Shown: one piece after another, positions 19,915 to 31,486 of the stretch
How positions within the stretch are numbered: the stretch's first letter is position 1
How the letters are laid out: each line of letters opens with the position of its first letter
NCBI GenBank assembly: GCA_024336345.1
Contig: JANFOG010000001.1
Coordinates: 930,001 to 994,000 of the forward strand
Length of the DNA: 64,000 nt
Reading direction: 5' to 3'
Source of the DNA: Mariannaea sp. PMI_226
Taxonomy: Eukaryota > Ascomycota > Sordariomycetes > Hypocreales > Nectriaceae
Position numbers and translations under genes: made by a program
The notes under the pieces: generated by a model
What the model was told of the DNA's origin: nothing
Database searches by the model: none
The model's input: the letters and a program-made list of their open reading frames with translations, nothing else

Positions 19915-21591
19915 ATGCCAGAATTCGAGTTCGTCGTGTCGGATGGTTCGTCAACCAAACGGCCAACGGCAGCTCTCCGGAGCCACGCCGTGAAGAGCGG
20001 TCTTCAGCGCAAGAACCAAGTTGCGGCCGGGGGCGACACCGGAGTGAAGCATTCACAGCTTACGATCCGCCAGAAGGACTCCCTCAAAGGACGGTTCAGG
20101 CTCACCGACGGGAAGGGCAAGGGCAAGGGCAAGGGCCAGGGCAAAAAGGGATCAAAGGCAGACAGTAAACAGTCCAAAGAAGATGCAAGCTCAGCTCAGC
20201 CTGCTGGACTGAAGCTCCAGGTGCAAATCATCAAAAGTCCCGCCCAAGGCCGGGATGATCCGTTCAACACATTCCCCGTATCCTTGGCTGGAGATGTTCA
20301 CAACCTGGTCAGGTTCTGTAAGTTGATTGTTCAACCCGTGACTGTGCAGCACCGTTGCTGACTTCATATCCGTAGACGTCTCTCGCTTTGAGCTTCCGGT
20401 ACCCATTGCTACCATTCAAAAGCAGTGGTGGGAATACGCCCAGACGGATACCCTCCTCATGCACTCGACACTCAGTGTATCGGCAGCAATGTGGGGGGCT
20501 ACCGCCCGTCTACCTCCCATCATTGTCAAGGAGGGCTGGAGGCAGAAGGGCCTGGCTCTACGGGGAGTGCAAGAGAAACTAGATCAAGGCGACGGCAGTA
20601 TGACCTTGGTTGGTACCATAGGCAATCTCGCCAACTTGGAGGTAAGTTAACCCCCAGACCAGTCATCTTTGAACTATAGCTCTTCTAACTCGATGCTAGG
20701 GAGTGGAAGGTAACTTCCAGGTTGCTCGCCTTCACCTTCAAGGACTAGATAGGATTGTCCGGAAGTGGCCGGATGGATACAAGGCGATCCAGTCCAACGT
20801 CAATGTGGCCAGGACCATCAATTGGTAAGATTCACCATAAAGATTTTCACAAAAATATCTCGTGGTGAGAGGATATAAGCTAAACGGACAAAAATGGGTG
20901 CAGGGCAGATATCCAGGCCGCAACTGGACTGGGCATGAAACCATTATTGCCCTTGGTCTTTTCTCTCGACTCTGTAGTGCTCCCCCTCAGCATCCTGACT
21001 GCCGCTGAGCAGCCATCTTTGCATCATCTTGAGGAGTTTGAGAGGAGTTGCAATAACACCGCTGTTAGGTTTTGTTTCTCACTGACACGACAATCAGTAA
21101 TTGCGGCACGCCACAAAGAAGTAGCTGGAGATGACTTCCGTATTCTCATGAACTCTGCCGACCATTTCATTTCCACCACCTTAGGGGGTGACAGCTTAAC
21201 GGAATTGGGCCGGGCTTTAGTAACGGCAGCCAGTGTATCGTACTACGCTCTTGTCCGCCAGGTTCCCTTGAGAGCTCTGCTTCCCCGCATCCTAGTTAGA
21301 CGACTGCACAAGCAACTTGACCTCTCCATGGACGAATTTCGCAGCAATCCGACGTACCATCCTGGACTTATATGGGCCTTACTTGTGGGAGCTGCTGCGA
21401 GCTATGAAACAAGGGAGGGCTTCGATTTCTTCTCCTCGAATTTGCTAATGATGCTGATAATTGGGAATATTCACAAACGCGCTGACCTGGAGGCATTGGC
21501 AAAGCGGTTTATATTTCACGACAACTTCCCTGGCTCATTCTTCCGACAGTATGGCACATCGTTATTTCCACAAACTATCGAAAGGGCCTGA
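19915..21591 (+). CDS. Fungal transcription factor domain protein without a zinc cluster
   Basis: Exons 19915-20317, 20376-20641, 20700-20824 and 20904-21591, total 1482 bases, 493 aa. The N-terminus (PEFEFVVSDGSSTKRPTAA, then LRSHAVKSGLQRKN) is the short basic leader typical of a Pezizomycotina family whose remaining body is the fungal-specific transcription factor domain (DUF3468/Fungal_trans_2 type). Residues about 70-95 are a Lys/Gly low-complexity stretch (GKGKGKGQGKKG). The body (residues about 125-490) is helical, with the family-like pattern WWEYAQTD, then HSTLSVSAAMWGA, then IGNLANLEGVEGNF. No Cys6 zinc cluster is present, so direct DNA binding is uncertain. The introns are 58, 58 and 79 bases. 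Confidence 0.8.
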
Positions 21592-21963
21592 ATAGCTCGA
21601 AATTGATCCATTTCAGGTCAGGTAATGATGTTTACCCTTGCCATCTCCCTTCTGTCCTCCACGCCTGGTCTTCCGGTTGCAAGGCCATGTTTTAAAAGTG
21701 AATCAACGCAAACTCAATAGATATGTTATGATAGTGAATCAAAGCAAATTCAATGGCATTGGTGAACATAGTTTGTATTTACTGGAACAATAGAAATAAA
21801 AACATAGTGGATTTTATACAAACAGAGCAAAAACCCCGTCGTCGTACAAACGTATACAACTCCCAAGACTCCTTGGTATCCTCCATATGACGAAAATAAA
21901 CTAATAAAGCACCTATGGTATGTAAGCAGCAGCAGCTTCTGCGCAATAGACTGCCTTCCAAGC
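21592..21963. other. Convergent 3' ends of the transcription factor and J-protein genes
   Basis: The 372 bases hold the two converging 3' UTRs. A short local repeat, 'aatagatatgttatgatagtgaatcaaagcaaattcaat' versus 'gtgaatcaacgcaaactcaat', is visible at about 21700-21755. No gene is seen. Confidence 0.55.
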
Positions 21964-22876
21964 TCATATTCCAACGGCATGGCTAAAAACTCTTGCTGCA
22001 AGCTGGCTTAGCAACCTTGCTCTATCGTCTTGAGGCAATTCCTATACATCAGTCAGCAAAGATCTTTGAACAAGGGTCATTCGAAATGAGTAAGGAATGT
22101 ATATCTCACCTGAAATACGGCGTAGACGCTCTTTCCCCTGGCATCACGTATAGCTCCGAGTCTGTTCCCAGCAACCGCGCCGGCTACCATTCCTGGCACA
22201 TTTGCGACTATAAACCCAAGGGCTCCTCCGCTCATGCCTCCTAACATTGACCAGAAGCTACCTGTTGGGCGAGCCCCTTCTCCCTCAGCCATGCCCTCAT
22301 CGCGCATCATCTCGTCAAACACATCGCCGAACTGTTCATTGCCCGTCGCTTCACGGTCTGGCGGTGGAGCACCGTTGCCGGCATGGCTAGTGAAGTAGTT
22401 CCACGCCCATGAATAGCCGTTCTGGTCCTCCTCAGGTGGAACTTCGGTCTCGGCGTCCGAATCGAAAGCATCTGCCGGTGTGGTCTTATGGTAGAACTTG
22501 CGCTGAGTATCGTATTCGCGACGTCTGGCGGAGTCTGATAGGGTGAAATATGCGTCGTTGACGATTTGGAACTTGCGGGTTCGCTCGGCTCTCTCTGGCG
22601 CATTGGCTGCAACACGATCGGGGTGCGTCTTCAAAGCGGCGCTGCGTCGGAGCGGGTCAGCCAAGGGACGTGGGATAAATGAAATCCAGTTACATACCGC
22701 TTGTACGCATCCCTAATCTGCTGGGTCGTGGCCGTATCAGGCACTTCCAGGATGGCATCTTTTCAGTGACACGTAAGTAGCCAGACTCATGATCAACAAG
22801 CGCTGGGTGGGGGAGGGGAGCAGTCGCTTTCTGGGCGCGGAACCGTACAATAATCAGGTGGACTTGCAGAAGCCAT
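21964..22876 (-). CDS. J-domain (DnaJ/Hsp40-like) protein
   Basis: Co-chaperone type protein. Exons 22876-22849, 22758-22698, 22641-22110 and 22041-21964, total 699 bases, 232 aa. The joined N-terminus MASASPPDYYAILEVPDTAT leads into IRDAYKRAALKTHPDR, a canonical J-domain with the HPD triad at residues 36-38. Residues about 75-150 are acidic and disordered. Residues about 155-190 are Gly-rich and hydrophobic (GGMSGGALGFIVANVPG, then MVAGAVAGNRLGAI), which could be a membrane-inserting hairpin, as in some J-proteins with glycine-zipper tails. The first donor is GTACGG, a weak site, but it is the only one that keeps the J-domain. The client is unknown. Confidence 0.88.
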
Positions 22877-23344
22877 GATCACCCTAAAAGCTTTTTTTGA
22901 GCGGTGATTAAATTTGATCAGAAATCTTGAATGAAAGGTAAATCTCTCTCTATCATTAACAAGAGCTATGTGAAACGTCGCAGAACAGAACGAGCTATCG
23001 CGCATGTAAAGAGCCAGATCGTTTGACCAAGATACGATGGAAGACGAAATGGTGGGCCGCTCATGATGTCAACGTCATTGTGGCGCTGGCATGTGGCTAA
23101 GTCCAGGCAGGCATCCAGCCAACTTGACTTGACCTGCCAACCTGCCTCCTTGCAATCATAACGCAAAACAATAGTCGAGCTCGGAGAACTACACATTAAC
23201 CCTAAATACACCGTTACAAGACTTGGAGTTTACTCCTCGGTTTTCTTTTTTTGTTGATTATTTTTATCTAGTTTGTTTGACTTGAGATTTCTCTCACAGT
23301 TAGTTGACCATGTCGCTTTGGACAGTCATGGAATTGTTTCCCAG
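22877..23344. other. Intergenic between the J-protein and Clr5 genes
   Basis: Promoter and 5' leader of the J-protein gene on one side and 3' flank of the Clr5 gene on the other (transcribed right to left). A T-rich run is seen at about 23240-23275. No gene or repeat is recognised. Confidence 0.5.
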
Positions 23345-24888
23345 CTAAGGCCAGTCAAGGCCTGCTTCTAAATAATTTTCAGCTCTTGAAAGAGCATCCG
23401 CGGTCACGGTCTCTGCATCCTCTGACCGGCCGGCTTTCTGGTAGTGAGCGGCAAGCACCCAGAGATCTCGAATTACTCGCAGGTTACTATTCGTTCCGTG
23501 GGCCGCCTCCCGTTTTCGAACTGCGCATTGGAGGTTCTCTTCTGCTATATCCCATTCCTGTCTGTCCTGATGGACCCGAGCCAACATTTTTCGGGCGTAC
23601 GCATGAAAACGCGCGTCTGATCTCGATGGCGTCTCTGAGTTGGTCAGCTCCAGCAGGTTGACGGCCAGCTGTTCTGCCTTTGCCCTGTCCCCAACGTCCA
23701 TTTGGGTGAATTCAAGTCTCAAGGCTTCAACCCGAAGCCTATCAGAGTCATCATCAATCGTTGTTAATTCCCGAGGCTGTGCCATGGCCTCCAAAGCCCT
23801 ATTAATATCTTCTCTTCTCTTAGCCAGATCGCTCCCTTTCCGCAGCCGTGTTCGTCCGTCCCAGATTAATTGCTCGTAAAGCCAAAGGCGTTGGGGCCCT
23901 GATTCACTGATACTCTCGGAGAGTATGTCGACATTTCGGAGCCAGGCCTGGCGGAGGAGGTGACATATATACTTTCTTCCTTGATCGTTCTGGTATTCAC
24001 ACTTTCTCAGTTGCTGTAGAATTCTGAGGAGTGGGTGTTGGGCTGGAAGCTGATGTTGTGCCAATGCCGTGGCATGGTCCAAGAACATGGCGAGAAGTTG
24101 AAGGTGTCCTCTGTCCACCATGTCGAAGATTGTATCGAGGAAATGCCAGACAAGGTCCGGATGGTCGTCAGTCAGGACATATTCAAGCACGTAGAAGCCT
24201 CTCCGGGCCGCTTTGCCGGCAAGGTTCCCTTTCCCATGATACCAGAGATCGAAGACTAGCTCGAATGTCCGATACATCGTTCGGCTGTCCTGGATCGGTG
24301 GGTGGTTTGGGTTTGCAAGATACTTTGACATTGGGTCAGAGAGAACGTAATGCGAGTCCAACTTGGCCTGGCTCCAGGAGAACACACTTCCAAGTATGGA
24401 TTGAAGCCCTGCGAAAGGCCCAGTATTTGATGGCTGGACGAGTACCCCGCATGTTTCTGTCCTAGGTAACATTCCCGGTTCCACGACAGTTTGTTTGTCA
24501 ACAGGGCTGGTGCAGGCCGTCTCCGCAGCCAGCATGGGAGTACAAGCTACCGACGCTGAGGAACTCTGACGATATGCGCGTTTCTTCAAGTTCCACTTCT
24601 TTAACCTCTTCTTGAACATTTGTTCCCTTGGGTGAGACAACAATTAGATTATCATGATCGCCTCATCTTATAATAGGTGCACCAGACTTACGTTCCAACG
24701 AAGCCATACTTGGCTTGAAGTATAGCCCTGGTCTCATTCAGTTTAAGGTTGTCGCGAATGTACAGGATGCCGATGAGTTCTCTCATTGACTCCCATTCGG
24801 CCTCAGTATGCTCCTTGGAGTAGCTCCTTTCATCATCCATCCGGCGGGAGCCCGGGAGTCGGGGTGCCAGAGCCGGTAGGGCTGACAT
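23345..24888 (-). CDS. Clr5-domain protein with C-terminal helical (TPR-like) region
   Basis: Exons 24888-24692 and 24626-23345, total 1479 bases, 492 aa. Splicing joins EWESMRELIGILYIRDNLKL and NETRAILQAKYGFVGT to EQMFKKRLKKWNLKKR: a complete Clr5 domain (about residues 28-80), a fungal N-terminal domain of about 50 residues often found in proteins of unknown or regulatory function. Residues about 240-490 are helical, with TPR-like periodicity near the end (ARKMLARVHQDRQEWDIAEE, then ALSRAENYLEAGL). The ATG at 24888 is the first in frame; the next, at 24843, starts just before the domain and may be used instead. Function unknown. Confidence 0.8.
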
Positions 24889-26367
24889 TATGTTCCAGAG
24901 TGTGCCGAGACTGGGGACCAAGTCCGATGCGAATCCCGCGTTGTCTTCTATTTCGTCGAGTGCTCAGGTGGCAACACAACTGCCGTAGATACCCACCACG
25001 AGGAGCCTCAAATCCGATGGCCACATCGGATCCAACATGGGCATGCCGGATTGTTTCTTTTGCATGACAGATGGAATTTCTCAGAGGCGACCTCGCTTTG
25101 AGATGCTGTGCCGTACGAATAAGTAGAGTTAAATGTAAAGGCAGGTGGTAAATGCTTGTTTCCGATTGGCCAGTTAAGTTCCCTGCATCAATCCGCGTAA
25201 CTAGGCCAAATAGGGACAAGCTGACTGTAGCTATTATACAGATTCGAGGTGTGATCATTGAGAGAGAGACGAGGCTGCCAAGTTGAAGATGAACATGATA
25301 ATATCAAGTGTGGCTAGGTTCTATCGCGGAAGTGGTATTGTTATTGGGTTGATTGCACTTTTCGGGGCTGATTTAGTGAGTTAAATCAGCAACTCTAGAT
25401 GAGTATCTCGATTTTTGAGATGGTGCTAGTGGATAGGGGCAGAAGAACAAACCGGTCGCCATGAATTGCCTTTAACAGGCACCAACAATGCTGCCGGTTC
25501 AACCACACCCTGTCTATTTGAAGATACTGTTTCTAATTGACTAGGATAGATTTAAAGTTGATTCGATAAAAAGCCAACGACGCTGGAGTTGTTATCCTGT
25601 AATATTGTGGTACAATAGATTACCAAATCGCTTACCCTAGAGCAGAGTACATACAATCTTAGTGTTGCCTGGAGCACACGGGAAAAAAATTAATCCAGGC
25701 AAAAAAGCGGATTAGCCCCACAGGATCCTGAGCCGCATAAATTTGCAAACGCTCGACCAGAGTTTTACTCTCTTTTCTTCTTTTCTTCTTCGTGCGGCTG
25801 GCATGATCTGAAATTTTTGTTTCCCCTTTTGCTCGAATCCTGATCGATGGATAATGTAGCGTCAATCATGCCCCAGATCGATCATAATTGCAGGCCCGCC
25901 CTACCATCGCTTGGTTTTGGTGCTATATACACCTCAGTCGTGGTTGGGAGGCAGGACATATCATGTTTTGAAACCTTTTTTGTGACTTGTTGCCCATAAC
26001 TCAGGCAAACCTATCGGGATATCCGAAATCGCTGCCCTCTCCATGTAAAAATCTGTCATGCAAGAGTCTAATGCAGGCTGATGATGGTGACCTTGTGTAG
26101 CCATATGCGCGTCATTTTCGTGCGTGTGGAAAAGGTTACTAGAAGCCGGGATTATGTACCGTGAGGTATGGCCGGATATTTGTCTATCTGTCATGGGCGA
26201 CCGTTGCGCTGGCTGCTTGGTGCTACCTGAACTCCCATTCCTGGCTGCCATATGTCAGCAGAGCTGCATGCTGGTGACGCTGTAGTTTTTAAAAAAAAGA
26301 ACTGGACGAAATGCTGTCATAACCCCGTATAGTATGGAAGAAAAAAAAAGTTGCTACACCAGCTTAT
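24889..26367. other. Intergenic, no supported gene
   Basis: Promoter of the Clr5 gene and 3' flank of the thioredoxin-PITH gene, with about 1 kb between that shows nothing clear. A 96-codon minus-strand frame at 25961-26251 (ATG start, Ser/His-rich, no domain) cannot be excluded as a small gene but has no supporting feature. Confidence 0.45.
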
Positions 26368-27507
26368 TTACTCGTCTTCACCCATTTTCTGCAGCTTGCC
26401 CATCTCCCTCTTGGTGCCAGCTTCACCCAGCAATTTGATTCTGTCTAGGCGAACGGTCTCTCCTTCACCATCACCCCTCTGCACAAAAATTACAAGACTG
26501 GACGTCTTCTGGAACTTGACATATCGTAGGCTCAAGTTGACTGTTCCATCGGCGTTCCAGTCCGTGGAGGACAATTCAATTGCCTGGGTGGGTTCAGTCT
26601 CCTCAGCTTCATCGAAATCGAGGTTCCGGGTTCGGTTGACGTAGAGATGAATTGCGCCTGGGCGCATCACATCCTCGTCATCCTGTGGCGGTAGGGAAGT
26701 GATCTATTTATTGCGCAATGTTAGGAAGAGAGGATATCTACGAGCAGGGGAAATATGGTGTAACTTGCCTGGAGAGTGTGGAGCTTAACAGTAGCCTGGA
26801 GGGGAATGTATAGAAGTAGCTGGTCATCGGCACCGCTCTGGACCCAATCCTTGGTTGTAGACTTGCCCTTATCCTGAAGGGCGCTGGGCTTGCCAGTTTC
26901 AAACAGAACCTTGACAGGGCCAGCGTCCTCATCGGCGTTCAATAGCTCACACCCTCGCAGCTCAATTTGATCTGTAATATCGGCATATCCTCGAGGAATC
27001 TCAGCTCCCTTCCAGTAGCCACCGTCGCTGCCGCCGCCGCTGCCAGAGCCCTCGGCAATGGTCTGAACTTCCTGGGCGAGCTTCTGGATGATTCCTTGCA
27101 GCTTCTGACGATCTGCGCCCTGGACTCGCTCAATCTCCTTCCCTTCACGGAAGACGATAAACGTTGGAAGCGCAGTGATGCCGTATTGCTTGGAGAGGTC
27201 GGGCTGTGCATCGTTGTCGACCTTTACGAAGGTAACGAGGTTAGGACGTGACAATGATTCGGAAAGGGTCTCGTAGATGGGGGCTATCTGTTTGCAAGGG
27301 GCACACCACTCGGCCCAGACTGCAAGTTCGGTTATGTCAGCGTCTAGTCAAGCAGGGCGTGCTAAGGCGCATCTTGATAGCAAAACGGTGACTGAGCAGG
27401 CCAGGTCGACTTGGTGCGGACTTACAGTCGGCGACGACTATCCGGGAGGCCTTGAGCAGACCATCGAGCTGTTCTTTGGATGTTATTGAGATGGTGTTCT
27501 TCGACAT
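26368..27507 (-). CDS. Thioredoxin-like protein with PITH domain (TXNL1 family)
   Basis: Cytosolic/nuclear thioredoxin whose PITH domain docks on the 26S proteasome lid in studied homologues. Exons 27507-27426, 27319-26769 and 26703-26368, total 969 bases, 322 aa. The active site WCAPC has its cysteines at residues 33 and 36; the cis-proline motif is ITALPTFIVF. A Ser/Gly linker (GSGSGGGSDGG) at about 115-125 leads into the PITH domain (from about 140 to 300, with ELRGCELLNADEDAG and RPGAIHLYVNR). The second intron (26768-26704) starts GCAAGT, not GT: reading through it gives a stop after 13 codons, and no GT donor nearby keeps the frame, so it is a GC-AG intron. Confidence 0.95.
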
Positions 27508-28031
27508 GACGGAAGGCGTTTACGTGACTCAATTTTGTCGGGTATCTGATAGTGAACGGTGTGGCAGAAACAGGCCCAGAGCACGAGGATGGGAGGTGGT
27601 GGAAACGGCTGGACCCCTCCATTTCTCAGCGGGAGGTGTTCCCCTGGACTGGAGTGGTGTTCGCTGCTTTGGAGGGGCAATCGCTATACCGGGGCTAGCG
27701 TCATGACGACCAGAGAATCGCTGCCTGACTTTGCATGATACCCTGCCTACTTTAGTTTACATTGTTTATATTTTGAGAGCGGATGGAACACGAGAGAACA
27801 TCTGACATATGCCGTACCCTTGAAAAAAGGGTTTGTAACAGAGGCGCATTTGACGAACGAATGATGACTATTTATCTACTTGACCAGTAGAACCCAAACG
27901 TATTCAGCAGCATCATGATATACCTTAAAGCCTCAGTATTTGTCTGCCCGCCGTGATACGCATCCTTGTGTATAATTTCATTGTTCTTTATGGCTCCATG
28001 ATGTCTGGGCTATCTAGAGAGACGGTGTACT
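27508..28031. other. Intergenic: thioredoxin promoter and 2EXR 3' flank
   Basis: Both neighbours read on the minus strand, so the right part is 3' UTR of the 2EXR gene and the left part is the promoter of the thioredoxin-PITH gene. Nothing else is recognised. Confidence 0.5.
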
Positions 28032-29008
28032 CTAATCAGACTCATAATTGGAATCATAGTAAGGGGCATTAAGGCCGTAGAAAATATCGTCGTTAATGAT
28101 CCTCCCTCGTGCTCGTACAGTTGCCCCCGCACTCTCCCATTGAAATAGTTCACTCTGGCTGACTCTAGATTGTTCTAAGCCGAGTGCTCTGCTCTGGAGA
28201 TTTTCCACCTTGGCCTGCAATTCTGATACGGTGTAACGTGAGCAGGCCCGTTCGTCGGGGCCAAGGGGAAACAGGTCAATGTCTCCCTCGGCCATACCAG
28301 GAAAGCTATGAACGAGGATGATTCTTTTGCAAAGATTCCATTCACAGAAGATCTCCTCTAACTCCGTACGCTTGTAATTTCGACAAAGTTGTGCATCGAT
28401 TGCTACGTTCTCCGCACAGTCAATGACGTTGTCCATCATTTTATAGTTATCGAGCGGAAATTTGTGGTGTATGTAGACTATGTCGTGGACTGGGTTAAAC
28501 CAGAGGCTTTTGATGCGCCCTTGCCGAACTCCGAAGGCGAGTATACCGCATCTTTCGGATACTCGTCGCGCTTCTCGACATGTTTGACGTGGCGCTGGTG
28601 GCTTGTGATTGATAACACATGGAATCCACTTCTTAGTCCTGCGGCGGACTGCCGTACGCGAACCCTCATTGAGGGCGTCTTCAGTACTACAACGCCTTAG
28701 AAGCCAGAAAATTCGTGGGACAGACAGAGAGTATTCCCAAATTTTGACTCGCAATTCGGGTGGCAGCTTTCGAAAGTACGGAAAAGATGTCAGTGGCAGG
28801 GTGGGTGTGTCGGGAAGGGGAGAACGAATCTCGCTCGGAGATGGTTCACTGGCTTCCTCGCCGCCAGTGGTTCCGCCATGGAGGGTTAAAGACACTGAGA
28901 TCTATATTAGAGGGGGGAGATGGAGTTTTCTTTTCTAGGATTGTAGTGCTCACCATTAATATTGCTTGCTTTCAGCCCAAAATTGAGCTTAGAGATTATG
29001 GATCCCAT
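28032..29008 (-). CDS. 2EXR-domain protein
   Basis: Fungal 2EXR-domain protein, function unknown. Main exon 28894-28032. The frame has no ATG upstream of the domain in this exon and is closed by a stop, so a first exon is required: 29008-28954 encodes MGSIISKLNFGLKASNIN and joins by a GTGAGC/CAG intron of 59 bases in the right phase; total 918 bases, 305 aa. The 2EXR signature is clear at about residues 52-75 (FPYFRKLPPELRVKIWEYSL), followed by the typical RQTCREARRVSER and the YIHH stretch. The new N-terminus MGSIIS fits the N-myristoylation pattern MGxxxS, which would put the protein on membranes; this depends on the predicted first exon. Confidence 0.78.
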
Positions 29009-29947
29009 CACTTGGAGACTGATATCACCGCAGTGGAAGCAGTCCGAAGGACAAGCCGCGGAGTCGAGGTCTGACGAGATTGTATGTGTGAGAGAGTGTG
29101 TTGATTGAAAATTCGTGAAGATCAGAATAAGAGTTGGGGTGATATCTCTCAAATAGCAAAGATAAAGCATAAGAAAAATACTGAAGAGCCATGAATAAAT
29201 AAAGTCCAGATAATACCAAACTAAAACATAAGAAGAAAACCACTAAGAAGCCATAAATTAATAAATCACACATGAGAGATAAGATCTGGAGCAAACAAAA
29301 AGAAACCTGACAGTCGTCGACAGTTAGCACTTTAGGAGTGCTCGAAGGAGACTATGTAGTCAAATGAACATTAGGCCAGTGGAATGGGATAAGATGTTTT
29401 CACGATACAACCCTTGGGTACAGAATGGAGAGAGCTCCGACCAACTTTGCCCAGGTACCTTTCAGGGCGGATAAATGTAGTTTTATCTGGCGTTTCCAGC
29501 CTGCTTTGGCATGGTGTTTATTCTACCTGCCTATACCAAAAAAACAACAATCCCCTGGACGACGAGGAACAGAAGTTTGCCGCGAAGCGTAGAGACAGCT
29601 GACAGCCCGCGATCACCAACGATTTTGAGCCAAGTGAGTAGCTGTGATTCCTAGAGCATGTTAGAACGCTTTCTGGAAAATATCTGCAAGCCGGACAGCT
29701 GACAGACAGCTGGAGGCGGACTGCGTCACGAATTTGAGGCTTGATTCACGGTTTATGAGAGTACTCCTCCATAAAAAGGCTGTGCAACACATAGCTAATG
29801 TTTACACCTGAGTTTGCTATCATTGGTATTATCACCTACCCCAAACGTACTTCGTCGCTTTTCGAAATACAGCGAGAACCCTTTGTTTTGACTCTCTAGA
29901 GGCTCTGCGGCACAACAACTGCTCTCTTTTGAAAGAGCAGCTCTGTA
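29009..29947. other. Divergent intergenic region between 2EXR and BTB genes
   Basis: Promoters of two genes transcribed away from each other. Very AT-rich at about 29090-29300 with duplicated 'cataagaa' and 'gccataaat' words. One AGGTACCT palindrome lies at 29453-29460. A minus-strand hydrophobic open frame at 29025-29330 is most likely a product of the AT bias. Confidence 0.5.
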
Positions 29948-31486
29948 ATGGATCGCAGTTCGATTGACGGGAGGCGCCCAAGAAAGTTCGCAGTATCAAC
30001 ACCCGCGCCCGCGTCTGCGTGTGTATCTTCGAAAAAGCATCAAGTCCACAAAGAGTTACGACCAGCATCCCCTCCACTGATCAACCCTTGGGCTCACCAA
30101 ACATCATCAACTCCTGTTTCCAACGAATTCCCAGCGCTTCCAAACACTGAATTCCCTGTCTTGGAACCTGAAACATCAGCTACCAGATCTTCGCGAACGT
30201 CCTCAGCATCGACTTGCCCCCAATCCGCATACGGGGTTACAAGAGCCGCAATTACGACTATCGCCACAGTTGGAAGCATCGACGGGGACAGAGATAAAGA
30301 TGAGATTGTGGATGGAGATGAGGACGCTTCGCAGCCTCCGTCTACTATGCGATCGCTTTCAAATTGCTCGGATTCTTCTCGTCACATCTTTGAAGCAGCA
30401 GCTCCAAGGGCCACAGAAAAGTCAGACTGCAACTCTCTCGTTCTCCTGTCTTGCCCCTAGATATTACTGGGAAGCGGCTAACAAGCATTGTTTACAGCCT
30501 CTGGCTACGGCCTTTTGGTGCTGACGTGGTAGTACATACGACCACAATGACTTTTCGAATCCACCGCGACATCGTGGAACCCGAGTCGGGTTGGTTTCGT
30601 GACCATCTTCCGCCCGCACGCCCTGTAAGTATTTTGAAGCTTTCTTGAACTCTCAATCTTTTAGTCCACCGGTAACTCTTATTTGCTAATATCTGTTTTC
30701 ATTGCTTCTTTTCTAGGACGGGTCCCCAGTCGTAGTTAGGATGCCTTGCCCTGGTGAGGGTGTTGCGCATTGCTTCAGGTTCATGTACACCGGGAGTGAG
30801 CATCCCAGTCCAGCTCTCTCGATGATGATATGAGTATTTCAAATAAGTGGCTAATGTTGATAACAGAAACCGAGATTTTCGAGTACAGGGAAGCGCAGCC
30901 CTGGAATATAATTCATCTTCCGCGCTGCATCTTGGCCTATTCTGCAGCTGTGTTCTTGCGGATGAGCAAGCTGGCAGCTCGTCTTCTTCAGATTGTCGAA
31001 AAGACCGCGACGAACCTTCAACAGTTAGTTACGTCGGGAAGTCATGCTTGTCGGGATCTAGAATACACCGAATGCATACAGTTTTCTTGCAACTATCAGA
31101 ATGCCCTATGGATTCTCCATCACCAGAGTCCCCTGGCTCTTATGATGCCAATGCGACTGGCACTGGCGAGTGTGCTTGACGGTACTCTCTTCTGGCTCGT
31201 GCGGCAACCTCTATTTCTAGAAATTCTCCGAACAACATGGAGACAAGTCATGGACGCTGTCTTCTTTGACCAACGGGAATATCGACGCCTCTTCGGAGAC
31301 CTCAATCCTCTGGCTCAGAGCCCAGTTGCCTCGGAAGCAGCACTCCAGAGGCTGTTCGAAGTAGAAAACAACCACCACAGAAATGAAGAAGGCGTAAAAA
31401 ATGGCCTTGGAAATGGGATACACGAAGCTAGTGTAGATTCAAGGGAAAGAAGCGAGTCAATGAATTATCGGCGTAGCTCATTGTGA
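29948..31486 (+). CDS. BTB/POZ-domain protein (5' part of model uncertain)
   Basis: Securely joined exons are those ending at 30624, 30717-30795 and 30867-31486. They give a BTB-like segment ADVVVHTTTMTFRIHRDIVE with SGWFRDHLPPARP, then VVVRMPCPGEGVAHCFRFMY, then a long helical C-terminus that fungal BTB proteins of this type share (LPRCILAYSAAVFLRMSKLA). Upstream, an open frame from an ATG at 29948 (Ser/Thr/Pro-rich, disordered) runs in a different phase and must join near 30461. The only phase-compatible GT donor I see is at 30381 (GTCACA), which is weak. So either the first intron is unusual, the start lies elsewhere, or there is a frameshift. The function of such proteins is usually protein-protein interaction; the partner is unknown. 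Confidence 0.6.

Noticed and set aside
29025..29330. Hydrophobic 101-codon minus-strand ORF as a membrane protein gene
   Set aside because: The sequence is very AT-rich and has short internal repeats; the hydrophobicity follows from T-rich codons, and its 3' part overlaps the predicted first exon and leader of the 2EXR gene.
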